DNA from: Bolinopsis microptera
Lineage: Eukaryota > Ctenophora > Tentaculata > Lobata > Bolinopsidae
Direction: 5' to 3'
Assembly: GCF_026151205.1 (NCBI RefSeq)
Contig: NC_087076.1
Location: 17,783,419-17,843,418, forward strand
Length of the DNA stretch: 60,000 bases
Shown: piece by piece, positions 58,101-60,000 of the stretch
Layout: every line of letters starts with the position of its first letter
How positions within the stretch are numbered: position 1 is the first letter of the stretch
The notes under the pieces: generated by a model
Seen by the model: the letters and a program-made list of their open reading frames with translations, nothing else
What the model was told of the DNA's origin: nothing
Databases searched by the model: none
Program-made: the position numbers and the translations under genes

Positions 58101-59497
58101 TTGTAACAAAGACTTAAGATCGCTGTTCTGGGTGAACTTACTCGAGCAGAACACCGAGCTGATTTCAAGGAACTCGTTGTATTTTTGCTCTATGTCACTT
58201 GATATTCTTGTGTCCTGAGATCAATGCTGTCAGAAGAGTGGAGTTTCCAAAATGCAGTATAACAGATAATCTTTGACGTATTTGAAATTTTTGCGCTGCT
58301 AAATTTCCCCAAAATTTGTCCGAGATACTGCAAATTTAGTGGAAATATGCCACGTAAGTATGACAGCACAAATATGCAGCACAATGTCTCAAAATTTGGA
58401 GTAATTTCTTTTAGTGGACAGAAATAGACTGATGATATTTGGATATTTGAAATAATTTTGATGCATTACAAAATAATGGGTGCGCGAGTTGTATTTTTGA
58501 CTGCATGGCGTGAACAATAATGGGGAGAGGGGCGAGGGCCAGGGGGGAATCCAATCGATGCCATTTATAAATTAACATACCCGCTCTCACGACTTACCTT
58601 GGTAATCTGAGACATACTAAAGTAAGAATGAAGATGGAGGTAGTCAGAAACTTGGTGCCTGAACTCGGCTGCTCTGGCGGTATCTTTGTAAACTATTAGT
58701 TTGTGATTGCCGTTAGATATCAGAGTGCCGTCTTTGTTCGCCAGTCGGAGGAATGCGAAACCCGGTTTGTCCTTATTCTTGTTTTTGTCATTAGCATGCC
58801 TGAAAAAAATTCTTGTTAAACTGCAATATGTTCCCAATCTATTAGCTCACATGGCAGGACTCAGGAAGTTTCTAAATGTATTCTAACCATTTTGTTCCAC
58901 ATTGGAAGGGGCTCCGATATATCTTTAAAGCCTTACAGCGCTGAGTGAAACAAAACAAAATGTATCCAGATTCCTAGTTACCTAAACGTGAAGAGGAGGT
59001 GGCAGTTAGCAAAACTGTAAGATCCGTGATCAGGCAGGTTTATCCGCAAAGTCTCGTCCCAGAGTGGGCTGTTACAGTGGTAGATAACTGAACTGCGGTA
59101 TGTGTCCACAGTGGGTTCTCCTGAGACAATTATCAGTTACAGGTGGAACTGATATTACTATGAGTTACAAGTAGAACTGATATCACAATCGAGATAATCA
59201 CCACAAATATTGCAAGTGGAATTTCTTTTTTTTGCAGTTTCTAGTCCCAGGTTTTGCAAACAACAATAGTGTTTTCTTTGCAATATGAAGGTTGTGCTTC
59301 CTGTCACTCCGTCGCCACCTTAACAGTTAAATTCTAAGTTAAAACAATACCTGTGCCCCGAGAGATAGCCCCCTTGACTTCATTCCCTTTAGCATCTCTC
59401 ACTGATACTTGAACCAGAAGATTTCGCTCGGCTTTCTTGGATCCCTTGCTGAACTTTGCTTCTCTCAATGTTATGTACAAATCATTTCTTTGATCAG
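10582..59497 (-). CDS. DOCK: DOCK1/2/5-like (DOCK-A) Rac guanine nucleotide exchange factor, ~49 kb, 5' end off window
   Basis: Activates Rac at the plasma membrane together with ELMO, driving cell migration, engulfment and myoblast fusion in other animals (Mbc, CED-5, DOCK180). Exons in order: 59497-59351, 59120-58982, 58799-58598, 58214-58044, 57841-57667, 57539-57442, 57195-57037, 56414-56340, 56215-56104, 55792-55638, 55403-55209, 55057-54963, 54842-54746, 48198-48039, 46349-46189, 21442-21261, 20791-20731, 20272-20141, 20044-19880, 19712-19537, 19407-19287, 19091-18953, 18830-18730, 14838-14578, 14430-14299, 13826-13635, 13475-13356, 13235-13148, about 12960-12075, 11615-11278 and 10697-10582. 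Every junction except 13148/12960 joins in phase with GT-AG ends, and the order follows DOCK1. The N-terminal SH3 and first ELMO-contact exons lie beyond 60000. Three introns contain whole genes. A tiny candidate exon at 14135-14110 does not fit the phase and was left out. Confidence 0.95.
13896..13972. repeat. Short tandem repeat, ACAGGACTCCTAT units
   Basis: Five imperfect units of CAGGACTCCTAT, alternating with AATTA spacers, lie in the DOCK intron upstream of exon 13826. Unit length varies between 13 and 19 bp. Confidence 0.7.
14299..21442 (-). CDS. DOCK: DOCK exons encoding the DHR2 catalytic GEF domain and flanks
   Basis: DHR2 catalyses GDP release from Rac. Exons from 21442 to 14299 carry [143 protein letters not shown] and [15 protein letters not shown], all collinear with the DOCK-A family. 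For exon 20044 I chose the acceptor at AAACAG rather than TTTTCAG four bases on, because only the former keeps frame. The intron 18729-14839 holds the peroxidase gene on the opposite strand. Confidence 0.95.
15021..18605 (+). CDS. Secreted haem peroxidase with four ShKT domains and a TSP1 repeat, nested in a DOCK intron
   Basis: Seven exons join in frame to 951 residues: 15021-15069, 15186-15325, 15412-15593, 15763-15936, 16047-16126, 16260-16495 and 16611-18605. The first exon is a signal peptide, [16 protein letters not shown]. Then follow three six-cysteine ShKT modules (e.g. [24 protein letters not shown]), a thrombospondin type-1 repeat ([20 protein letters not shown], then [10 protein letters not shown]), a fourth ShKT module (YCSISCGIC) and an animal peroxidase domain in one exon. 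Peroxidase hallmarks are present: distal histidine in [15 protein letters not shown], arginine in [11 protein letters not shown], proximal histidine in [14 protein letters not shown], and [13 protein letters not shown]. For exon 6 I used the GTGAGT donor after TTCAAC; the later GTAAAA donor would break frame. Likely role is oxidative cross-linking of matrix or cuticle, or defence; substrate unknown. The stop is 125 bp from a DOCK exon on the other strand. Confidence 0.93.
20545..20652. repeat. 15-bp minisatellite, seven units of GTGAATATGCGGCAC
   Basis: Seven near-perfect 15-bp units in a DOCK intron. Most junctions create CACGTG, the palindromic E-box, so the array is a row of evenly spaced potential bHLH sites. 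One unit reads CACTTG instead. The minus-strand frame through it (HVPHI repeats) is not a gene. Confidence 0.85.
22197..24267 (+). CDS. Pepsin/cathepsin D-like aspartic protease, nested in a DOCK intron
   Basis: Seven exons (22197-22260, 22368-22492, 22613-22720, 22932-23142, 23303-23574, 23685-23849, 24064-24267) join in frame to 382 residues. [16 protein letters not shown] is a signal peptide. Short propeptide-like sequence precedes the N-lobe [18 protein letters not shown], and the C-lobe has [14 protein letters not shown]. The family fold is further marked by [14 protein letters not shown] and the C-terminal [20 protein letters not shown]. It is expected to be a secreted or lysosomal endopeptidase active at acid pH. 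Oddity: the N-lobe catalytic triplet is DTA, not the usual DTG/DSG; the C-lobe has canonical DTG. Both catalytic aspartates are present, so activity is possible but altered. Its last exon was copied to 30552. Confidence 0.93.
23229..23278. promoter_or_regulatory. CACGTG hairpin and third E-box in protease intron 4
   Basis: ACACGTGATTACCAATAATC continues as an inverted repeat to 23254 (stem ACACGTGATTA), and a third ACACGTGATTA follows at 23268-23278. It could be an intronic bHLH-binding cluster or only a small palindrome. Confidence 0.35.
24380..24581 (-). CDS. Duplicated terminal exon of the DOPA 4,5-dioxygenase-like gene (copy 1)
   Basis: A TTTCAG acceptor precedes an exon encoding [20 protein letters not shown], then [20 protein letters not shown], ending HPGCKP stop. 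It is homologous to the C-terminal part of the dioxygenase ([20 protein letters not shown]) encoded just upstream on the same strand, so the gene has two versions of its last segment in tandem. This version has the better-preserved reading frame, with [15 protein letters not shown] after the DHT motif. It could serve as an alternative last exon. Confidence 0.5.
24646..25007 (-). pseudogene. DOPA 4,5-dioxygenase-like gene, copy 1, with 169-bp internal deletion
   Basis: Starts [20 protein letters not shown] (signal peptide) and reads [15 protein letters not shown], the histidine motif of the family. Compared with copy 2 (31109-31594) it lacks 169 bp, equivalent to 31195-31363, with the junction at a shared CTT. 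The deletion is not a multiple of three, so translation shifts into [12 protein letters not shown] and stops. It removes the middle of the domain, including the FEVDW segment. Inactive unless transcripts bypass the defect. Confidence 0.8.
25554..26330. repeat. 12-bp minisatellite (ATTCCTTTAGTA), about 65 units
   Basis: An almost unbroken array of TTCCTTTAGTAA with occasional 11-bp units (dropped A) and variants CTTAAG, CGTTAG and CTGTAG. Blocks containing the variants recur as higher-order repeats (e.g. around 25700, 25850, 25920), showing expansion by unequal exchange of multi-unit blocks. The paralogous site (38541-38602) has only about five units. Confidence 0.95.
26515..26955. repeat. Promoter-like module, unit a
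   Basis: Homologous to 27239-28135 and 39262-40145: GGGGACTAAAATTCAG, ACGACGAGCATGGACAATAG, a TATTTATA box at 26631-26638, CGGCCTTTGACACCAGGC and TAAATCATGGCGAGTGGTAT follow in the same order. It is shorter than the other two and lacks the micro-ORF. Confidence 0.7.
27239..28135. repeat. Promoter-like module, unit b
   Basis: Longer version of the module seen at 26515-26955 and, in the second segmental copy, at 39262-40145. It contains a TATA-like box, a 16-residue ORF and a splice-donor-like site, listed separately. Confidence 0.7.
27366..27506 (+). promoter_or_regulatory. TATA box, 16-residue micro-ORF and donor site upstream of 7TM receptor 1
   Basis: TATTTATA at 27366-27373 is followed by an ATG at 27452 opening [16 protein letters not shown] then stop (27500-27502), directly abutting a consensus donor AAA|GTAAGC. 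The same arrangement is intact at 39393-39531 ahead of receptor 2. A reasonable inference is a 5' leader exon, with a possible regulatory upstream ORF, splicing to the CTAG acceptor just before each receptor ATG. Not proven. Confidence 0.4.
28585..28665. repeat. Short tandem repeat of TCATATCCAG/CG
   Basis: About seven 10-bp units (CATATCCAGT, CATATCCGCT). A homologous array with different unit number lies at 41350-41452, so copy number changed after the segmental duplication. Confidence 0.8.
28979..30238 (+). CDS. Orphan seven-transmembrane receptor 1 (intronless)
   Basis: One 419-codon exon from ATG at 28979. Hydrophobic spans fit seven helices: about residues 16-45 ([18 protein letters not shown]), 56-80, 112-145 ([20 protein letters not shown]), 155-180 ([18 protein letters not shown]), 257-285 ([20 protein letters not shown]), 300-325 ([19 protein letters not shown]) and 333-355. 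The layout is that of a rhodopsin-like receptor, but DRY after helix 3 and NPxxY in helix 7 are absent, so ligand and coupling are unknown. The second extracellular region is long (about 85 residues). The C-tail ends in NSES/NREN/DSEN-type short repeats. Near-identical to 41775-43019. It sits in a DOCK intron on the opposite strand. Confidence 0.85.
   Translation: MYGPPEPQANTFLELFVGNPTIVLTLGVIAFLLGATAIISNSCVIVFYMPNYRNVYPMLYLCNCICDGFAGIGAILVGVVLVQLYQEEETDTIIKREPGDVTSSSLDKESQPSTTLIGTIFCIVNIAIRVSVICSLTVSVVRVIHIVWVQYKIRYRIVLGAMISVLLFWIAFISTELVLTLQGTGRPKKCGIDENEISLRQKLKKPHRFGSKDSKVPTLPSSQEMMIEQLFLQPFVGKEILCKLADAINKPLPMGLEIFLVEVVPFVIPVFLATFLLIVTAYKLLSSPVGQNSEVNRNITVTVFWLTLFHVLCNLPFFVVLCVLGHPDFENTDNTHLHLVVRFVAGTILPFLSACLLPGTLIVRGSKIKQFYSDKIVKGGKVGQSGNSESKGNRENMGDSENMGNSENTGNIVIENKGL
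30552..30699 (+). pseudogene. Copied 3' part of the aspartic protease last exon
   Basis: Reads GVMCLSAFT, then [20 protein letters not shown] and the stop, nearly identical to 24119-24267, but with no upstream protease exons. It is the left-hand scar of the segmental duplication, not a functional gene. Confidence 0.9.
30822..31005 (-). pseudogene. Duplicated terminal dioxygenase exon (copy 2), frameshifted
   Basis: Counterpart of 24380-24581. A small deletion after IYDVF shifts frame to SHPNRM then stop, before the CETNDHT motif, which remains readable in another frame. Non-functional as an exon. Confidence 0.7.
31109..31594 (-). CDS. Secreted DOPA 4,5-dioxygenase-family protein, copy 2
   Basis: 161 residues from [20 protein letters not shown] (signal peptide). 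Family marks are SYHIHVLFW (metal-ligand histidines), [48 protein letters not shown] and NDHT. In fungi and plants this family opens the ring of L-DOPA to make betalain precursors; animal members are uncharacterised, so the substrate here is unknown. After NDHT the frame reads [11 protein letters not shown] and stops, whereas one extra base would restore [15 protein letters not shown], as in the neighbouring exon copy. The same base is missing in copy 1, so the change predates the duplication. Single exon; possibly active with a shortened C-terminus, possibly decaying. Confidence 0.65.
   Translation of the reverse strand: MLYLVLLPVLLEAHVHNFDQNLLTTVYKPPDYEGYCEGAPTIYSYHIHVLFWQNNKPRTAGALELREQFVKRFELEGKDCEMFPGDPAPGHEMCVFEVDWVAAGPFTTAQYSFYIPPGDLLETSAWMLQHRGVQDVFIHPNTGCETNDHTNGTLSLVTNGR
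32069..33777. repeat. Long direct repeats flanking a foldback element
   Basis: TTCTCTTGACCAGTTAGATC and the following sequence to ACTAGTA occur at 32069-32700 and 33335-33777. The right copy lacks about 180 bp between two CCTGTT sequences (near 32268 and 32446), consistent with deletion between short direct repeats. Near the start, read on the minus strand, GCCAGTTAGTTTAACGGTTA resembles a tRNA A box and pairs with CTAACTGG. The arrangement looks like two copies of one element rather than LTRs. Confidence 0.7.
32791..33251. repeat. Foldback element, 163-bp arms
   Basis: Left arm 32791-32953 (AGCTATGCAATGTGGCCTCA...) and right arm 33090-33251 are near-perfect reverse complements separated by about 136 bp. 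It would fold into a long stem. It is followed by a run of 16 C (33319-33334). Confidence 0.85.
34131..34690 (-). mobile_element. 5'-truncated retroelement remnant with poly-A tail
   Basis: Read on the minus strand, 34690-34487 encodes [20 protein letters not shown] then [20 protein letters not shown] and a stop. This resembles the charged C-terminal segment (SPD-x-TPEER...KELKERR) common in transposon ORF1 proteins of aquatic animals. About 320 bp of 3' sequence follows, ending in a long poly-A (poly-T at about 34131-34167 on the plus strand). Family assignment is from memory of the motif and is tentative. Confidence 0.5.
37341..37402. repeat. Small inverted repeat with pogo/Tigger-like end
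   Basis: TAAAACCCCGATTCACCGCGG (37341-37361) pairs with CCGCGGTAAATCGGGGTTTT (37383-37402). Many pogo-type transposons end in AGTAAAACC(C/T)CGATT, which this matches, so it may be a MITE fragment. No flanking TA duplication was confirmed. Confidence 0.45.
38541..38602. repeat. Short version of the 12-bp minisatellite
   Basis: About five units of ATTCCTTTAGTA at the position paralogous to the 780-bp array at 25554-26330. Confidence 0.9.
39262..40145. repeat. Promoter-like module in the second segmental copy
   Basis: Counterpart of 27239-28135: TATTTATA at 39393-39400, micro-ORF from ATG 39479 to stop 39529, and the GTAAGC donor are all preserved. It lies about 2.3 kb before 7TM receptor 2. 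Confidence 0.65.
40295..41095. other. 801-bp insertion specific to the second duplicate
   Basis: Copy 1 reads GTAGGTTTGTT-ACTTCGATAATT without a break (about 28268-28290). In copy 2 these sequences are separated by 801 bp. I found no terminal repeats, target duplication or coding sequence, so it may be either an insertion here or a deletion from copy 1. Confidence 0.6.
41775..43019 (+). CDS. Orphan seven-transmembrane receptor 2 (intronless paralogue)
   Basis: A 414-residue single-exon protein almost identical to receptor 1. Visible differences include the N-terminus ([12 protein letters not shown] against [12 protein letters not shown]), loss of two residues in DNTHLVV, a four-residue insertion NSLQ before GGKVGQ, and a shorter repetitive tail. 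All seven hydrophobic helices are intact, and there are no stops or frameshifts. The low divergence, with substitutions that leave the frame open, indicates a recent duplication with both copies still coding. Also lacks DRY and NPxxY motifs. Confidence 0.85.
   Translation: MSGPPEPPAYTFLELFVDKPTIVLTLGVIAFLLGATAIISNSCVIVFYMPNYRNVYPMLYLCNCICDGFAGIGAILVGVVLVQLYQEEETDTIIKREPGDVTSSSLDEESQPSTTLIGTIFCIVNIAIRVSVICSLTVSVVRVIHIVWVQYKIRYRIVLGAMISVLLFWIAFISAELVLTLQGTGGPKKCGIDENEISLRQKLKKPHRFGPKDSKVPTLPSSQEMMIEQLFLQPFVGKEILCKLADAINKPLPMELEIFLVEVVPFVIPVFLATFLLIATAYKLLSSPVGQNSEVSRNITVTVFWLTFFHVLCNLPFFVVLCVLGHPDFENTDNTHLVVRFVAGTILPFLSACLLPGTLIVRGSKIKQFYSDKIVNSLQGGKVGQSGNSESKGNRENMGNSEDTGNIVIENKGI
43331..44378. 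other. Intron sequence, no gene seen
   Basis: AT-rich sequence after the segmental duplicate and before the third receptor. Contains a TATA-rich stretch around 43550-43600; nothing else is recognisable. Confidence 0.5.
44379..45548 (-). CDS. Orphan seven-transmembrane receptor 3 (intronless, unrelated to receptors 1/2)
   Basis: One 389-codon exon starting at ATG 45548. The N-terminus is serine/threonine-rich ([18 protein letters not shown]), as in glycosylated extracellular tails. Hydrophobic helices follow: [119 protein letters not shown] and [16 protein letters not shown]. The third loop is basic and serine-rich. [14 protein letters not shown] at helix 7 is a variant of the rhodopsin-family NPxxY region, and a cysteine pair (CQIK before helix 3 and FCTQ in loop 2) fits the usual disulphide. 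Class A-like; ligand unknown. It is transcribed on the same strand as the DOCK gene that surrounds it. Confidence 0.85.
   Translation of the reverse strand: MSQFFTYSSVGSTTFAWTSTSTSSVWTEGSTSSASRPFVIPDDSEDAPNPFNQKYNLKVTPWIIIPSYISLIASSAISLYIIYKHFRSLLEIYISVIFYLISQLLLLVTLTGSWIVELAFSGGSETRCQIKLAVQAFTIILPGYTIMIISIVRSVFLTYPLSYLHYLKLKIQLLGFGAACLICSLISAIPLFGLCPAEHIRDNESGLVFCTQGDKKKPACTIFFSILLSVGFLLPVLAVICLYGYIYNLALKARKSHKQLSSTSSSSTSTGTSKAGRKEKTERRSFPWSIIAILAVSITTTLPWAAMMLFEVEVTEMLAEGGGVSVLFDLFYSLLQVMISCSPLVYLLTTNSLRVIVFRKIRNIFKCKSVTAGVIASKKMSPKVETNVV
46189..58214 (-). CDS. DOCK: DOCK exons encoding the helical (armadillo-like) middle region
   Basis: Twelve exons between DHR1 and DHR2. Recognisable blocks are [105 protein letters not shown] and [18 protein letters not shown], each aligned in order with DOCK1. 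The exon at 54842-54746 is the least conserved; it was located because a TTTTTCAG acceptor and a GTAATT donor give exactly the phases (2 in, 0 out) needed between 54963 and 48198. Its end is only 66 bp from the stop codon of the nested lipase. Confidence 0.9.
46451..47828. mobile_element. 1.38-kb TIR element with ten subterminal copies of a 16-bp motif
   Basis: Terminal inverted repeats are at 46451-46477 (TACGGGTATCGGCCTTACAA...) and 47802-47828. TA at both outermost ends may be a TA target duplication. The motif GCCT(C/T)ACAAAATGACA occurs seven times in forward orientation (46462, 46479, 46726, 46749, 46895, 46918, 47273) and three times in reverse (47452, 47620, 47802). There is no transposase ORF. 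The pattern fits a non-autonomous transposon whose repeats bind a transposase supplied elsewhere. It is absent from the flanking genes and sits 102 bp from a DOCK exon. Confidence 0.85.
48262..48650. pseudogene. Orphan relic of the lipase promoter region
   Basis: TACGTGATTCTGTATACGGT through AAATCGAATTTTCTTATCAG and TATATAA (48621-48627) matches the upstream regions of both lipase copies, but no lipase exon follows. It is a third, older and more diverged duplicate whose coding part is gone; LINE-derived sequence begins about 300 bp later. Confidence 0.65.
48944..49735 (+). mobile_element. Non-LTR retrotransposon remnant, reverse transcriptase C-terminal half
   Basis: An open 263-codon frame with [18 protein letters not shown] (the YADD catalytic box lacking its alanine), [38 protein letters not shown] and [13 protein letters not shown]. 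These are typical of the fingers/palm-to-C-terminal part of craniate-type (CR1/Rex/RTE-like) reverse transcriptases. N-terminal RT motifs and the endonuclease are missing upstream, so it is 5' truncated and not autonomous. The frame is still open, suggesting recent insertion. AT-dinucleotide repeats follow at 49740-49800. Confidence 0.88.
49856..50146 (-). mobile_element. LINE endonuclease-domain fragment
   Basis: The minus-strand frame reads [34 protein letters not shown] and [16 protein letters not shown], the GDFN and DLVI signatures of the apurinic-type endonuclease in non-LTR retrotransposons. It lies tail-to-tail with the reverse transcriptase fragment and need not belong to the same element. 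Confidence 0.82.
50786..50792 (+). promoter_or_regulatory. TATA box of lipase copy 1
   Basis: TATATAG lies 49 bp before the ATG, embedded in CAGCATTATATAGCACCTG. The same box is at 52456-52462 in copy 2. Confidence 0.6.
50841..51878 (+). pseudogene. Acid lipase copy 1, internally deleted
   Basis: Exon 1 (50841-51099) and the last two exons (51400-51534, 51670-51878) match lipase copy 2, but exons 2, 3 and most of 4 are missing. Only the end of exon 4 (51214-51269) remains, and splicing exon 1 to it gives an immediate stop. The missing part includes the GHSQG nucleophile. If exon 1 spliced straight to 51400 the frame would stay open (about 200 residues), because all three junctions share phase 1, but the product could not hydrolyse esters. 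Best read as a pseudogene, with a catalytically dead short protein as the alternative. Confidence 0.85.
51975..52036 (-). pseudogene. Fossil copy of a DOCK coding exon
   Basis: AGGTCCATTAGCCTGGGGC and its flanks are homologous to the DOCK exon at 54746-54842, read on the minus strand (exon text GGGTCCATTAGCCTGGGGCG). The order lipase stop, short spacer, DOCK exon is the same in both places. The copy is degraded, with changes after CTGTATCATAG, and is not needed for the DOCK frame. Confidence 0.7.
52456..52462 (+). promoter_or_regulatory. TATA box of lipase copy 2
   Basis: TATATAG, 49 bp before the lipase ATG, in a roughly 440-bp upstream region almost identical to that of copy 1. Confidence 0.6.
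52511..54680 (+). CDS. Secreted acid lipase (lysosomal/gastric lipase family), intact copy
   Basis: Six exons (52511-52769, 52950-53202, 53321-53476, 53609-53760, 53909-54043, 54472-54680) join in frame to 387 residues, close to the usual ~400 of the family. A signal peptide ([17 protein letters not shown]) is followed by the family-specific N-terminal block [19 protein letters not shown]. The oxyanion region is [17 protein letters not shown]. The catalytic triad is visible: Ser in YFGHSQGS, Asp in GGNDWLGDP and His in YNHLDFLWG. Members hydrolyse triacylglycerols or cholesteryl esters in the gut or lysosome. It is nested in a DOCK intron on the opposite strand, with the stop 66 bp from a DOCK exon. 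Intron 5 carries a SINE absent from copy 1. Confidence 0.93.
54102..54383 (+). mobile_element. tRNA-derived SINE in lipase intron 5, with 7-bp target duplication
   Basis: The 5' region contains an A-box-like GGGTGGTGGTAACACGG and a B box GGGTTCAAATCC (54157-54168), followed by a non-tRNA body and a TTGTATC-type repeated tail. TATAAAT flanks it on both sides (54095-54101 and 54384-54390). The homologous intron of lipase copy 1 lacks the insert, showing an empty site. Confidence 0.85.
56075..56091. repeat. 17-G homopolymer run
   Basis: A run of G directly upstream, in sense direction, of no exon boundary; it lies 12 bp beyond the DOCK exon end at 56104. Possible slippage or assembly-error site. 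Confidence 0.8.
58598..59497 (-). CDS. DOCK: DOCK exons encoding the DHR1 (C2-like, phosphoinositide-binding) domain
   Basis: Three exons (59497-59351, 59120-58982, 58799-58598). They begin at [20 protein letters not shown], matching the start of DHR1 in DOCK180-type proteins. They continue through [19 protein letters not shown] and [20 protein letters not shown] (joined across the 58982/58799 intron) to [17 protein letters not shown] and [11 protein letters not shown]1 binds PtdIns(3,4,5)P3 and targets the protein to membrane in characterised family members. Phases 1, 2 and 0 at the three exon ends match the following exons. Confidence 0.93.
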
Positions 59498-59976
59498 CTG
59501 AAATTTTGAGTATCATAAAAGAGAAGTTACATAGTCTTGTTGTAGATGAGTCATTGTAACTGAGCGGGGAACTTGGTAGGTTTCTTGGAGTATAAGTGTT
59601 ATGTATTCTATAATTCAGATGCATTTGTGACAGGTGTGGCCCATTTTAGTTCTGCAAGATCTAGCAAGCTTACTATATAACGGGTACAAATACGCGCGTG
59701 CGCGCAATGGTGTTTTAGTAAGTGCTGAAGGCAGCACTTTTACTTGGGATGGAACCTCACAAAACTAGCAATTATTGTGCGATGTAAGTTGGTGGAGTCA
59801 CAAGTTTGGTGTTACGAGTGACGAAATTAGGGAAAGCCGGATGTTTTGTAGTGCAACAAAACATTCCTTTAGTTTCATAAAGTGTTCAATCGTGATAACT
59901 TACATGCATCGCCATCATTAACGATAATTAATCAAACAAAGAACTAATGAGTAAAATTAAGAAAAGAATCACAAAA

Positions 59977-60000
59977 GCAGGTGGAGGCGGGATTCGAACC
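59977..60000 (-). tRNA. 3' end of a tRNA or tRNA-like element, cut by window edge
   Basis: On the minus strand GGTTCGAATCCCGCCTCCAC reads as B box/T-loop (TTCGAAT), T-stem strand CCCGC, acceptor strand CTCCACC and discriminator T, followed within three bases by a TTTT run, a pol III terminator. The rest lies beyond 60000, so the anticodon is unknown. A tRNA-derived SINE is the alternative. Confidence 0.5.

Noticed and set aside
1-60000. Search for hammerhead ribozyme cores (CTGATGA...GAAA) and for further tRNA genes
   Set aside because: The few CTGATGA matches lie in coding exons or lack the partner GAAA and stems. Apart from the SINE and the right-edge fragment, no tRNA-like B box was seen by eye.

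Overview
The window is eukaryotic genomic DNA from an animal. Genes are split by GT-AG introns, many introns are filled with transposon debris, and the gene families are metazoan: a DOCK-A type Rac exchange factor, an animal acetyl-CoA carboxylase, a secreted haem peroxidase with ShKT and thrombospondin domains, orphan 7TM receptors, a pepsin-like protease and acid lipases. The ShKT/TSP1/peroxidase architecture, a DOPA 4,5-dioxygenase-family protein and AT-rich sequence point to an early-branching animal, most likely a cnidarian. That lineage call is inference, and no species is assigned.

Layout. Bases 1-9065 (minus strand) hold the 5' part of acetyl-CoA carboxylase: biotin-carboxylase exons at 1-1745, a possible alternative first exon at 3115-3246, and three phase-compatible upstream exons at 7474-9065. 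The large intron between them carries a transposon with a perfect 10-bp target duplication and a 355-bp inverted-repeat element. From 59497 down to 10582 (minus strand) runs one DOCK1/2/5-like gene of at least 49 kb. I could place about 31 exons, and nearly all splice phases agree. Its 5' end lies beyond the window.

Three DOCK introns contain other genes. Intron 14839-18729 holds the peroxidase on the opposite strand (15021-18605). Intron 21443-46188 (about 24.7 kb) holds an aspartic protease, two DOPA-dioxygenase-like copies, two near-identical intronless 7TM receptors, a third unrelated 7TM receptor and several transposons. Intron 48199-54745 holds a tandem lipase pair (one dead, one intact) beside LINE remnants.

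The region grew by local duplication. A roughly 6.4-kb block (24119-30545) containing the last protease exon, the dioxygenase and the receptor was copied to 30551-43330, and the copy was then split by a 6.65-kb insertion. The lipase block was duplicated too and carried along a piece of a DOCK coding exon, which survives as a fossil near 52000. Mobile and repeat content includes a 1.38-kb TIR element with ten copies of a 16-bp motif (46451-47828), a tRNA-derived SINE with target duplication, LINE fragments, hairpin elements and several minisatellites.
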